Shown here piece after piece: positions 52,738 to 61,351 of a DNA stretch of 64,000 nucleotides; positions within the stretch are counted from its first letter, which is position 1; the number at the start of each line of letters is the position of its first letter. Source of the stretch: Anaeromyxobacter soli (GTDB lineage: Bacteria; Myxococcota; Myxococcia; Myxococcales; Anaeromyxobacteraceae); NCBI RefSeq assembly GCF_022808855.1, contig NZ_JAKZLF010000003.1:1-64000 (forward strand), given 5' to 3'. The notes beneath the pieces are model-generated. The model made no database searches, was not told the DNA's origin, and saw only the letters and a program-made list of their open reading frames with translations. Both the position numbers and the translations under genes were made by a program.

Positions 52738-54417
52738 ATGCTCGAGCGAACCCTCCAGGATCTGAACCGGCTCCGCCAGATCGCCTATGCGGTCGCGCGG
52801 CATGGCTTCGGCTCCTACCTCGAGAAGACGCGGCTCCGGGACGTGCTCGGGCGCGACGCCCCGCCGGTGGAGGGCACGCCGCCGCCGCCGCCGGACCACA
52901 AGACCGCCGCGCGGTTCCGCCAGCTCCTCGCCGAGCTCGGGCCCACCTTCACGAAGCTCGGGCAGCTCCTCTCGACCCGGCCGGACGTGCTCCCGTCCCA
53001 CTGGATCGAGGAGCTCGAGTCGCTGCAGGACGACTGCCCGCCGCTGCCCATCGCCGAGGTGCTCCACCAGATCGAGCGCGGCCTCGGCCGCGGCGTGGAG
53101 GAGCTGTTCGCCTCCCTCGACGAGGTGCCGCTCGCGAGCGCCTCGATCGCGCAGGTGCACCGGGCGGTGACGCACGCCGGGGTGCCGGTCGTCGTGAAGG
53201 TGCAGCGCCCGAGGATCCGCGAGCAGATCGAGTCCGATCTCGCCCTCCTCCACTACCTCGCGCGCCTGCTCGAGGCGGTCGTGGAGGAGACCGGCATCTA
53301 CACGCCGACCGGGATCATCGAGGAGTTCGACCGCACCGTCCACGAGGAGCTCGACTTCGGCAACGAGGCGGGGAACGCGCGGGCGATGCGGGACGCCGCC
53401 GAGGGGCGCGAGGTCGTCGTCATCCCCCGCGTCCACGCGGAGCTCTCCTCCTCCACCATCCTCACGCTCGACTACGTCGACGGGACCAAGATCTCCGACG
53501 TCCGCGCCGAGGACGGCCACGATCTCGAGCAGGTCGCGAAGAACGTCATCGAGACCGCGTTCCGGCAGCTCTTCGAGGACGGGCTCTTCCACGGCGACCC
53601 GCACCCGGGGAACGTCCTCGTCCTCGCCGACGACCGGATCGCGCTCATCGACTTCGGCCTCGTCGGCCGGCTCACGCGCCAGCAGCAGGAGTCGCTCGTC
53701 ACGCTCATCGTGGCGGTGGCGCTGCGCGACCCGGACACCGTGGCGCGGCTCCTCAACCGCATCGGCGTCCCGGACGCGCGCACCCCCATCACCGAGTTCC
53801 GCGAGGACATCCGCGGGATCCTGGACCGCTACCTCGGCCTCAAGCTCGACGAGATCCGGACCGCGACCCTGCTCCGCGATCTCCTCGATCTCGCGATCCG
53901 CCACCGGATCCGGATCCCGAAGGAGTACGCGGTCCTCGCCAAGGCCGCGATCACGATCGAGGGGATGATCCGCCGGCTCTACCCGAAGCTCGACGTGCTG
54001 GAGGTGGGGCTGCCCTACGCGAAGGAGCTGCTCCTCTCGCGCTTCAACCCTTCCGACGCCTCCGGCGTCCTCATGAAGTCGCTCCTCAAGCTGCAGGGGC
54101 TCGCCGAGGACGTGCCGAGCCAGCTCAGCCAGATCCTGGTCGATCTCGAGGCCGGCAAGTTCCGCGTGAACGTCGCGGGCGAGGCGATGGACCGGATCGG
54201 CGGCCAGGTCCGGGCGCTCGGGGTGATGGTCTTCCTGGGGCTCCTCGCGGCCGGGCTCACCGTGGGTGGGCTCGTGGTGCTCGCGAGCCCCTCCGCCCAC
54301 GTCCTGGGATGGGCCGCGCTCGCCGGCTCGGTGCTGCTCTCCGCCGCGGCCGCGGGGTACCACGTCGCGACCGTGCGGATGAAGAAGATCTCGATCCGGC
54401 AGCTGCTGCGGCGCTGA
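52738..54417 (+). CDS. ubiB: UbiB/ABC1/ADCK-family atypical kinase
   Basis: 559 residues. The KxGQ motif TKLGQLLSTRPDVLP, the Ala-rich loop ASASIAQVHRA, VVVKVQRPRI, LFHGDPHPGNVLVL and ALIDFGLVGRL are all diagnostic of the UbiB family, with two transmembrane helices at the C-terminus (about 490-540). Needed for ubiquinone (or other quinone) synthesis as an ATPase/kinase. ATG 52738 with no strong Shine-Dalgarno; divergent from mutS. No other quinone gene is nearby, and whether this organism uses menaquinone is not shown here. Confidence 0.9.
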   Translation: MLERTLQDLNRLRQIAYAVARHGFGSYLEKTRLRDVLGRDAPPVEGTPPPPPDHKTAARFRQLLAELGPTFTKLGQLLSTRPDVLPSHWIEELESLQDDCPPLPIAEVLHQIERGLGRGVEELFASLDEVPLASASIAQVHRAVTHAGVPVVVKVQRPRIREQIESDLALLHYLARLLEAVVEETGIYTPTGIIEEFDRTVHEELDFGNEAGNARAMRDAAEGREVVVIPRVHAELSSSTILTLDYVDGTKISDVRAEDGHDLEQVAKNVIETAFRQLFEDGLFHGDPHPGNVLVLADDRIALIDFGLVGRLTRQQQESLVTLIVAVALRDPDTVARLLNRIGVPDARTPITEFREDIRGILDRYLGLKLDEIRTATLLRDLLDLAIRHRIRIPKEYAVLAKAAITIEGMIRRLYPKLDVLEVGLPYAKELLLSRFNPSDASGVLMKSLLKLQGLAEDVPSQLSQILVDLEAGKFRVNVAGEAMDRIGGQVRALGVMVFLGLLAAGLTVGGLVVLASPSAHVLGWAALAGSVLLSAAAAGYHVATVRMKKISIRQLLRR

Positions 54418-54435
54418 CTCGGGAGCCGGCGCCCG

Positions 54436-55341
54436 TCAATCGCGCGCGTCGGCGCAGACGAGCGCCGCGAGGGTCCCGAGCCAGGCCAGGTCCACCAGGG
54501 CGGCGACGCCCGCCGCGGCGACGGCGAGCATGAGGTTCGGCCCGGCCAGCAGGAGCGCCGGCGCGTCCTTCACGAGGCCGGTCGCGGCGCCGCCGAACGC
54601 CTCCACCGTCGCGGGCGCGAGCGACGCGACGAAGCCGAAGACCATCGCCGCGAGCACGAACGTCCCGGGGCGGGCGAGGAACCGGCGCACCGCGGAGGCG
54701 AACGCCCGCGCCGGGCCCTCCGCGCGCAGCGCCGCGCGGGCGACCGCCGCGTCCGCCACGACCGAGAGCGCGAGGGGCACCGCGATCGCGAGGGTGAGCG
54801 CACCGGCGACCGCCACGGCGAGCACCGCCGACCCGTTTCCCCCCGCGGCGTGGAGCGTGATGCGCAGCGCGCCGAGGGCGAGCGTCAGCGCGAACAGCCC
54901 CGCGGAGAGGTCCAGGACGAGCCCCAGCAGCGACGCGGCGAGCACCCGCGGCGTGCCGTAGGCCACCCCCGCCGCGAAGCGCGGCGTGCCGCCCTCCCCC
55001 ACCGCGGCGCCCGCGAGCGTCGGGAGCGCTCCCGCGAGCCAGACGCCGCGCAGCGCCGCCCCGCAGAGCACGCCCGCGAGCCACAGGCCACCGACGAGCG
55101 CCAGGAACCGCGGCGAGCTCGCGGTCGCGGCCGCGCCTGCGAGCGCGGCGCCGGGATCGAGCGGCCGGTGCGAGAGAGCGAGCAGCGCGCCGCGGGCGAG
55201 GAGCGCCCAGGCGACTGCGAGGGCGGGCCAGGTGAGCACGCGCCGCGCGATCGCGACGACGAGCCCGGGCGCCAGGAGCCAGGCCTGGCGGCGCAGCGCG
55301 GAGAGGCCGAGGCCGAGGGCGGCGCCGAAGGTCGGGGGCAC
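54436..55341 (-). CDS. Multipass membrane protein of unknown function
   Basis: 301 residues, Ala/Leu/Gly-rich, with about six or more transmembrane helices (for example [60 protein letters not shown]). No catalytic motif or family recognised. Starts at GTG 55341, divergent from lexA. The frame stays open upstream only because it shadows the lexA gene. Confidence 0.68.
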   Translation of the reverse strand: MPPTFGAALGLGLSALRRQAWLLAPGLVVAIARRVLTWPALAVAWALLARGALLALSHRPLDPGAALAGAAATASSPRFLALVGGLWLAGVLCGAALRGVWLAGALPTLAGAAVGEGGTPRFAAGVAYGTPRVLAASLLGLVLDLSAGLFALTLALGALRITLHAAGGNGSAVLAVAVAGALTLAIAVPLALSVVADAAVARAALRAEGPARAFASAVRRFLARPGTFVLAAMVFGFVASLAPATVEAFGGAATGLVKDAPALLLAGPNLMLAVAAAGVAALVDLAWLGTLAALVCADARD

Positions 55342-55392
55342 GCGCGGACGGTATCCGCCGCGCGCCGCGCGGGCAACCGCGTGGCCGGGTTC

Positions 55393-55421
55393 TTGCCTTC
55401 TGAACGTGGGGACAGTATACC
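55393..55421 (+). promoter_or_regulatory. lexA promoter
   Basis: TTGCCT at 55393-55398 and TATACC at 55416-55421, spacing 17. Transcription would start near 55428, inside the LexA-like dyad; the leader to ATG 55450 is about 22 bases. Confidence 0.65.
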
Positions 55422-55430
55422 GGTGTTCAG
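55400..55430 (+). promoter_or_regulatory. Probable LexA (SOS) operator
   Basis: CTGAAC at 55400-55405 and GTTCAG at 55425-55430 form a perfect inverted repeat with a 19-base spacer spanning the lexA promoter. The half-site GTTCAG occurs in myxobacterial LexA boxes as described for Myxococcus xanthus, so autoregulation is likely. Confidence 0.6.
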
Positions 55431-55449
55431 TCCAGCTCGAGGAGGACCG

Positions 55450-56151
55450 ATGGACGCGTTGACGGACCGGCAGCTCGAGGTGCTCCGCTTCATCGCCCGG
55501 CAGATCGAGGAGTGTGGCTACCCCCCGACCATCCGCGAGATCGGCGAGGCGCTCGACATCCGCTCGACGAACGGCGTCAACGACCACCTGAAGGCGCTCG
55601 AGCGCAAGGGCTACCTCACCCGCGATCCCGTGAAGTCGCGCGCGCTGATCCCGACGCCGCAGGCCCGTGAGGTGCTCGGCGGCGAGGTCGGCGCGCGCAC
55701 GTCCAACGTCGTCCCCTTCACGCGCACCCCCGCCTCGGCCCTGAAGCCCTCCGGGCGCCTCGTCGAGATCCCGATCATCGGCCGCGTCGCCGCCGGCCAG
55801 CCGATCCTCGCGCAGGAGCGCGTCGAGGACACGGTGCAGGTGGACTCGTTCCTGCTCGGCACGAACAAGAAGGTGTACGGCCTGCGCGTGCAGGGCGACT
55901 CGATGATCGGCGACGGGATCCTGCCCGGCGACTACATCTTCGTGAAGAAGCAGCTTCACGCGCAGGACGGAGAGATCGTGGTCGCCATGATCGACGAGGA
56001 GGCGACCGTGAAGCGCGTCTACTTCGAGGGCGACCGCGTGCGGTTCCAGCCCTCGAACCCGCGCATGGCGCCCATCTACGTGCGCGCGTCCGACTTCCGC
56101 ACGACGATGATCCTCGGCGTCGTCGTGGGCGTCTACCGCAAGCTCGGCTGA
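55450..56151 (+). CDS. lexA: SOS repressor LexA
   Basis: 233 residues. Winged helix: [20 protein letters not shown] with [12 protein letters not shown]. Self-cleavage site Ala115-Gly116 (RVAAGQP); catalytic Ser151 in [14 protein letters not shown] and Lys188 in EEATVKRV. It represses DNA-damage genes until RecA triggers cleavage. ATG 55450 is preceded by GAGGAGG. The linker between the HTH and peptidase parts is longer than in E. coli. Divergent from the membrane protein. Confidence 0.96.
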   Translation: MDALTDRQLEVLRFIARQIEECGYPPTIREIGEALDIRSTNGVNDHLKALERKGYLTRDPVKSRALIPTPQAREVLGGEVGARTSNVVPFTRTPASALKPSGRLVEIPIIGRVAAGQPILAQERVEDTVQVDSFLLGTNKKVYGLRVQGDSMIGDGILPGDYIFVKKQLHAQDGEIVVAMIDEEATVKRVYFEGDRVRFQPSNPRMAPIYVRASDFRTTMILGVVVGVYRKLG

Positions 56152-56342
56152 TCGCAGGCCGGGCGCCCGCCTGATCCGAGGGCGTCGCCGCCACCGTGGC
56201 GGCGGCCGCGGGGCCGTCCGTTTGCGGCCCACGTGGTGCTGTGCGGGTCGGCTTACCTCCCCCCACCTCTGCGCCTATCTTGCCGCTGAGTCCGGACCGG
56301 AATTCCCGGCCGGCGAGTGGATCCGTAGAGAGGGAGGCGAGG

Positions 56343-56579
56343 ATGGCGAAGGTGAACCCCCGGCTCGACGCGGCGCGGACGGCGTACCGGGAGGCCCTCG
56401 AGGCCGCCCGTGCCACCCCGTCTGCGGAGACGTGGGCCCGGCTGCTCGCAGCCGGGAAGGAGCTGTCGGCGGCGTCGGAGCCACCGCCGCGGAGCCGGCG
56501 AGGCCGGAAGCCCGCGGCTCGCGTCGAGGAGCCGTCCGGGCCGGCCCCGGACCTGCCGAACCTGGAAGGCGTCGAGTAG
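56343..56579 (+). CDS. Small hypothetical protein
   Basis: 78 residues. A strong GGGAGGCGAGG sits directly upstream of ATG 56343. An N-terminal helix (VNPRLDAARTAYREALEAAR) is followed by a basic, Pro-rich, disordered part (PPPRSRRGRKPAARVEE). No family recognised. 191 bases after lexA; a 7-bp stem with loop GCA (56604-56620) follows the stop. Confidence 0.55.
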   Translation: MAKVNPRLDAARTAYREALEAARATPSAETWARLLAAGKELSAASEPPPRSRRGRKPAARVEEPSGPAPDLPNLEGVE

Positions 56580-56603
56580 CGGCCCCGCCGAGCAGGGATG
56601 GGG

Positions 56604-56620
56604 CGGGGACGCAGTCCCCG
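56604..56620 (+). terminator. Short stem-loop after the small protein gene
   Basis: CGGGGAC, loop GCA, GTCCCCG. No T-run, but an AT-richer stretch (ATCATATTC) follows. Confidence 0.35.
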
Positions 56621-56693
56621 ATCATATTCGGTGCCGAGAGGGGCGCCGGGTGCGGTGGGCCGAGGGGCTCGCGGCGCCCGGCGCCTCGTCTCG

Positions 56694-58019
56694 TCAGGAG
56701 CGCGTCTTCGCCTGGCGGACGTAGCGGTCGAGGTCCTCGCGGTCGATGAGCGAGAGCACCTCGATCGCGTTCTGTCTCTCGCCCCGTCGGTAGAGGAGCC
56801 GCACGTCGGTCGCGACGCGCACCCGGTAGTAGCCCGGGAGCCCCTCGAGCGGGAGCGCGCGGAGGCTCGGGTGGCGGTGATCCTGCGCGAGCAGGTTCGC
56901 CTGCTTGAAGGCCGCGCGCTGGATGCGCCGATCCCAGCCTTGCAGGGAGTCGTAGAACTCGCGCGTGTAGACCGGCATGAGCCACGAGGCGGGCGCGTCC
57001 TCGGGCTCGTCGGCGCCCTCGGGCTGCGCGGACGCGGCGCCCGACGCCGGCCGCTCCGCCTCCGCGCGCGCCCGCGCCTCGCGGAGCGCGGCCTCGAGCT
57101 CGCGCTCCCGCTCCTCCTGGCGCGCGAGCTTCGCCTCGAGCGCTCCCGCGCGCGCCTCGAGCTCCCGCGCCGCGGCGCGGGCCCGCTGCGCCTCCGCCGC
57201 CGCGTCGGTGGCGCGCACCGCGGCGAGCTCCGCGTCGGATCGCTCCCTCGCGCGCTGCGCCGCCTCCATGGCCTCCCGCGCGCGCGCCGCGTCGTCCACC
57301 GCCTGCGCCGCCCGCGCCCGGGCGTCCTTGAGCCACTCCTGGAGCTTGTCGCGCTGCTCCTCGGCCTTCTTCCTCCCCGACTCCACGCGCGCCCGCGCCT
57401 CGGCGAGCTCCTTCTCGAGGGTCGCGACCCGCGCGGCGAGATCCGGGCCCTCCTCGCGCGGCGCCGCCTTCGCCGCCCCTCGCCCCTCTGCCTCGGGGAG
57501 CGGGCCGTAGTACTCCTTCACGAGCTCGTCGAGGAGCGGCGCCGCGCGCGCGCGGACGTCCGCGGCGGGATCGGCGAGCACGCGCCAGAGCGCGAGCGTG
57601 AGGCCGTGGTCCGAGGCGCCCGTGGTGAGGAGATCGTCCGCCGTGGGCGCGTCGAGGGGCGTCCGGGCGAGGGGCGGCGCGCCGAACGCCTTGCGGAGCG
57701 CGTCGAGGACGCGCGCGCGCGTCGCGGGGCGGGCGCGGACCTCGTCCGCGAGCACGTCGCTCCGCTCCACGTCCGAGAGCGCCTCGGTGCGGAACCCGGG
57801 CACCGACAGCCCGAGCTCCTTCACGAGCGCGCGCGTCTCCTCCGGGAGGAGCGCGACGTAGAGGAACACGGAGAGCGCGTCGCGCGAGAGCTCCTCGAGC
57901 GGCGCGTCGCCGCCCGGATCCGGGAGCGCGGGAGCCTTCCGGCGGGGCGGCGCGCGCTTCCGCCCCGTCGCCGCCTCGCCCTTGCTCTTGCCCTTGCCGC
58001 TCGCCTTCCGCGTCGTCAC
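56694..58019 (-). CDS. Coiled-coil protein with C-terminal RelE/ParE-like domain
   Basis: 441 residues. A basic N-terminus (1-30); a helical domain (about 40-175, SRDALSVFLYVALLPEETRA) of no recognised family; a long Ala/Glu/Arg coiled coil (about 190-325); an acidic linker; then about 90 residues (350-441) like the RelE/ParE toxin fold: TREFYDSLQGWDRRIQRAAF, SLRALPLEGLPGYYRVRVAT, DVRLLYRRGERQNAIEVLSL. No antitoxin gene is adjacent, which argues against a simple toxin-antitoxin pair. ATG 58019 lies seven bases past the next gene's stop in the same direction. Confidence 0.72.
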   Translation of the reverse strand: MTTRKASGKGKSKGEAATGRKRAPPRRKAPALPDPGGDAPLEELSRDALSVFLYVALLPEETRALVKELGLSVPGFRTEALSDVERSDVLADEVRARPATRARVLDALRKAFGAPPLARTPLDAPTADDLLTTGASDHGLTLALWRVLADPAADVRARAAPLLDELVKEYYGPLPEAEGRGAAKAAPREEGPDLAARVATLEKELAEARARVESGRKKAEEQRDKLQEWLKDARARAAQAVDDAARAREAMEAAQRARERSDAELAAVRATDAAAEAQRARAAARELEARAGALEAKLARQEERERELEAALREARARAEAERPASGAASAQPEGADEPEDAPASWLMPVYTREFYDSLQGWDRRIQRAAFKQANLLAQDHRHPSLRALPLEGLPGYYRVRVATDVRLLYRRGERQNAIEVLSLIDREDLDRYVRQAKTRS

Positions 58020-58026
58020 GGCGGGC

Positions 58027-58944
58027 CTAGGGCGCGGGCGCCGCGGCCTCGCGCACCTCCGCCTGGAAGACGGCGCCGGGCGGGAGCTTCCACGCGTCCG
58101 GGATCGGGATCTGCGCCTGGAACGTGGCGGGCCGGACGGCGCCGCTCGCGCCGCGGACGTCGGTCTGGATCTCGAGCTGGACGGTGGCGGCCTCGCGCGG
58201 GAGGAGCTCCACCCACCAGGTGCCGAAGATCGCGCCGGGCGGGAAGTCGTCCTGGAACCGCTCCGGGTCCGCGAGCTTCTGGTAGGGCTCTCCGCCGCCG
58301 CTCATCTCGCCGTAGGGCTTGCCGGCCGCGTCGAGCAGGTGGAAAACGATGCGCCGGAACGCCACCGGCACGACGCTCCGCACGACGGTGCGCTCCCCGC
58401 CCCGCTCGCGCTCGAGGAACCGCGGGCTGCCCCACAGCGCGAAGTCGATGCGGAGCCCGGGCGCGCCGCCCTCCGGCGGCGTCCCCGGCTCGACGGCGAG
58501 CAGATCGAGGCGGAGCCCCTCGGCGAGCATGGACTGGACGGGCGCGTAGCGGCCCTCGCGCAGCAGCGCGAGCCGGCCGTCGGCGTACTTCTGGAAGTCC
58601 TGGAGCTGGGAGCGATCCTTCTCCTCGAGCTTCCCCTTGCGGTCGCCCGCGGCGGCCTCGACGCCCGTCGGGCGCGCCGGCTCGGAGGGGTGGCGGTTGC
58701 GGATCGCCTGCAGCTCGTCGAAGTACCAGCGCGACAGGGCGGCGATCTCGTCGCGCCACTCGGGCAGCCGGTCGGCGGGGATGGCGCGCGCCGCGCCGGC
58801 ACGCTCGGAGAAGTCGCGCTTCAGGCGGGCGCGCTCGAGCCGCGCCTCGTAGGCGTCGGCCTTCTCGCGGGAGCCGGTGAACAGGAAGGCGATCGCGAGC
58901 ACGGCGAGCCCGATCGGCACCGCGACGAGGAAGAGCTTCTTCAT
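58027..58944 (-). CDS. Membrane-anchored protein of unknown function
   Basis: 305 residues. One N-terminal transmembrane helix (KKLFLVAVPIGLAVLAIAFL) and a largely extracytoplasmic remainder: a charged helical part (about 28-125) and a beta-rich C-terminal part (VRSVVPVAFRRIVFHLLDAA; FGTWWVELLPREAATVQLEI). No family recognised. Stop lies just before the coiled-coil gene, and the metallophosphoesterase stop is four bases upstream, so it sits in the middle of a compact minus-strand unit. Confidence 0.68.
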   Translation of the reverse strand: MKKLFLVAVPIGLAVLAIAFLFTGSREKADAYEARLERARLKRDFSERAGAARAIPADRLPEWRDEIAALSRWYFDELQAIRNRHPSEPARPTGVEAAAGDRKGKLEEKDRSQLQDFQKYADGRLALLREGRYAPVQSMLAEGLRLDLLAVEPGTPPEGGAPGLRIDFALWGSPRFLERERGGERTVVRSVVPVAFRRIVFHLLDAAGKPYGEMSGGGEPYQKLADPERFQDDFPPGAIFGTWWVELLPREAATVQLEIQTDVRGASGAVRPATFQAQIPIPDAWKLPPGAVFQAEVREAAAPAP

Positions 58945-58948
58945 GGGT

Positions 58949-59788
58949 TCACTCCGAGCCGGAGACGAGCGCCTCGACGCTCCGCAGCCCGGTACGATCG
59001 ATCTCGTACACGTAGGCGCGCGCGCGGCGGATCGGCTCGTCCGCGACGCGCGAGGCGGAGCCCGCGCAGAGGACCGGCGTCGCGCCGGCGGCGCCGGGCA
59101 GGTCCACCCGGAACGCGATGTGACGGTGGCCGTGCAGCACGGCCGCCACGGGGAGCTCCGCGACGAGCCGGACGATCTGATCGGCGTCCGCGAGCGGCAT
59201 GCGGGCGACGTGGGCGTCGGAGGGGACGCGCTCGGGAGGGAGGACGACGTGGTGGTGGAAGGCGAGGACCACGGCGCGTCCGAGCTTCGCGTGCTCGCGG
59301 ACGATCTCCCGCGCCGCGCGGAGCTGGTCGCCGCCGAGGCGGCCGGGGGTCGTCCACGGATCCTCGCCCCAGCGCGCGCTGTCGAGCGCGACGAGCACGG
59401 CCGCGTCGCCGAGCGGGACGACGTGCGGGTAGCTCGGCGCCGCCTTCTTCATGCCGAGCCCGTCCGGCCCGAGCGCGCGCAGGAACCGGGCGGTCTCGAC
59501 GGAGTCCTCGGTCCAGAGATCGTGGTTCCCCGGCACGACCGTCAGCTTGCGCGCCTCGGCGAAGGGGCGCAGCAGGTCGGCGGCCCGCTCGAACTCGCGG
59601 GGCTCGCCCGAGAACGTCAGGTCGCCGGTGACGACGAGGTGATCGACGCCGACCTCGCGGAGGGCGTCGAGCAGCCCCTTCGCGAGGCGAGCGGAGTGCT
59701 TCTCGCAGTCTCGCGCCGAGAAGCCGTTGCGGGGATAGCGGCTTCGGTCGGAGACATGGAGATCGCTGATGTGGCCGAGTCGGACGAT
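58949..59788 (-). CDS. Calcineurin-like metallophosphoesterase (non-canonical start)
   Basis: About 279 residues. Metal-site motifs are complete: GHISDLHVSD, VTGDLTFSG, VPGNHDLW, AFHHHVV and LHGHRHIAF. This is the class III phosphodiesterase-like group, whose substrates range from cyclic nucleotides to phospholipids. No ATG, GTG or TTG is available between the upstream stop and the first motif; ATC 59788 has GGGAGG four bases upstream and is given as the start. CTG 59833 or a much longer overlapping start (GTG 60043) are alternatives. Confidence 0.78.
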   Translation of the reverse strand: MVRLGHISDLHVSDRSRYPRNGFSARDCEKHSARLAKGLLDALREVGVDHLVVTGDLTFSGEPREFERAADLLRPFAEARKLTVVPGNHDLWTEDSVETARFLRALGPDGLGMKKAAPSYPHVVPLGDAAVLVALDSARWGEDPWTTPGRLGGDQLRAAREIVREHAKLGRAVVLAFHHHVVLPPERVPSDAHVARMPLADADQIVRLVAELPVAAVLHGHRHIAFRVDLPGAAGATPVLCAGSASRVADEPIRRARAYVYEIDRTGLRSVEALVSGSE

Positions 59789-59834
59789 GCGGCCTCCCGG
59801 GGCGGCGGCGATGCTATCGCAGCCCCGGCGCAGG

Positions 59835-60941
59835 TCAAACCTGCGACGGATCGGGGCGCGCGCCCTCCGCCACGCGCGGCAGGACGATCCGGAGCGTCCT
59901 CCCGCGCCCCGGCACCGCCTCGTCCTCCACCTGGCCGCCGTGCGGCGCGACGAGCGCGCGTGCGACCGCGGCCGCTCCGCCGTCGTCCGCCGCGGCGCCC
60001 CCCGCGATCTCCACCACCGCCTCGGAGCCACGTCGCCCGACACTCACCGCGATCTCCCCACCCCGCCCCGCACCGGCGCCCACCGCGCGGAGCGCCTCGC
60101 GGATCGCCGCTCGCAGCGGCCGGTCGTCGCCCATCGCGAGCGCGGGTTCGAGCGCGCTCCGCACTCGCACGCCCGGCGGCGGCGCCCACGCCGCGAGCAG
60201 ATCGGCCACGAGCGGCGCGAGCTCCAGCGCGCGCGGCGCGCCGGCCGCCTTCTCCGCCGCGTCGTGCAGCGCGCCCACGCGGCGCGCGGCCTCCTCCAGC
60301 GCCGCGTCGAGCAGGGAGAGCTGCTCGGCGGCGCGCGGGGGCAGCGGCGGCGCCAGCAGCCGCAGGTACGAAGCGGCGGTGGCGGCGCGCGCGACGGGCG
60401 CCTTCACGCACGCGGCGGCGCCGGCGAGCACCTCGCCGAGCCGCACGGGCGCGGGCCCGGCCGCTGGTCGCGCCGCCGGCAACGGCGGCGGGGACGCGCG
60501 CGGCGGCTCCGCGCGCAGGACGACGACGTCCACCATGGGTCGATCCGAGACTCGGACGAGCGCGGCGGTCGCCCGCAGGCCGGTGCGCAGGGAGACCGCC
60601 CCGGAGGTGGCGTCCGCGCGTCGCAGCCCGTGCCGCAGGACCGCGAGCGCCTCGGCCATGGCGGCGAGGTCCTTGCCTTCGAGCGGCGCCGCGTCGGAGC
60701 CCGCGAGCCGCCGCGCCTCTGCGTTGGCGCGGACGATGCGCCCGTCCCCTCCGATCACGAGGACGCCGTCGCCGAGCCGCTCGAGCGCGCCCGCGACGAG
60801 CCGCTCCGCCGCCTCCGGCAGCCCCGCGCGGCGCCTGGCGCGGAGCGCGCGCAGCACCGCCAGGGCGGCGACCGCGAGGGTGGCGCCGGCCAGGAGCACG
60901 AGCGCATGCGTACCGGGCAACACGGCGCCCAAGGTGTCCAC
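59835..60941 (-). CDS. Degenerate sensor-kinase-like membrane protein
   Basis: 368 residues from GTG 60941 (CGAGGG eight bases upstream). One transmembrane helix (about 12-30), a PAS-like domain (about 45-110, RLGDGVLVIGGDGRIVRANA), a helical pair where the dimerisation domain should be (VLAGAAACVKAPVARAATAA) without the phospho-accepting His, and an ATPase-like end lacking a normal N box and G1 (AIREALRAVGAGAGRGGEIA). It is probably not an active kinase. A start at GTG 61028 would add 29 residues with a CGSCPLHKAC motif. Confidence 0.66.
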   Translation of the reverse strand: MDTLGAVLPGTHALVLLAGATLAVAALAVLRALRARRRAGLPEAAERLVAGALERLGDGVLVIGGDGRIVRANAEARRLAGSDAAPLEGKDLAAMAEALAVLRHGLRRADATSGAVSLRTGLRATAALVRVSDRPMVDVVVLRAEPPRASPPPLPAARPAAGPAPVRLGEVLAGAAACVKAPVARAATAASYLRLLAPPLPPRAAEQLSLLDAALEEAARRVGALHDAAEKAAGAPRALELAPLVADLLAAWAPPPGVRVRSALEPALAMGDDRPLRAAIREALRAVGAGAGRGGEIAVSVGRRGSEAVVEIAGGAAADDGGAAAVARALVAPHGGQVEDEAVPGRGRTLRIVLPRVAEGARPDPSQV

Positions 60942-61291
60942 CCGCTTGCCCTCGCGGAAGCAGGCCTTATGCAGAGGGCATGATCCGCAAGCACGTATGG
61001 TCCCCGGCGGAGGGTCCCGGAGCCGCACCCCAGCAGATCTCCCGCCGCGCGGGATACGTCTCCGGGAGCGGCGACGACGACCGGAACGCCGGGTCCAGGC
61101 TGTGGGCGCCTTCGAGCGGTCCCACCCGTACCGACCCGGGAGGAGCCGGTGGCGAACCCGACGGCCACACGGTGCCGCGCCCCGGCCGCACCGCCCTCAA
61201 CGAGGACTGACGCCTCGGGAGAGGTGGCCGCAGGGTGGGCTCTCGCCCGCCATGCCGTACCCGTAACGCCCGACAGGTCAAACGCTTTTCA
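60942..61291. other. Region upstream of lon
   Basis: No well-supported gene. A plus-strand frame at 60980-61210 (76 residues, MIRKHVWSPAEGPGAAPQQI onwards) has no proper ribosome binding site and weaker third-position GC than neighbouring genes, so I do not call it. The lon promoter lies at the end. Confidence 0.5.
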
Positions 61292-61320
61292 TTGATATCC
61301 GCTGCTCGCGCGGGTATCCC
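61292..61320 (+). promoter_or_regulatory. Candidate lon promoter
   Basis: TTGATA at 61292-61297 and TATCCC at 61315-61320, spacing exactly 17; transcription would start near 61327, with a leader of about 25 bases to the ATG at 61352. No sigma-32-type pattern was seen. Confidence 0.5.
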
Positions 61321-61351
61321 ATCCCACCCGAAGCTCGGCAAGGAGACGGCG

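Noticed and set aside
56694-58019. Classical toxin-antitoxin locus
   Set aside because: No antitoxin gene adjoins it, and the RelE-like part is fused to a long coiled coil.
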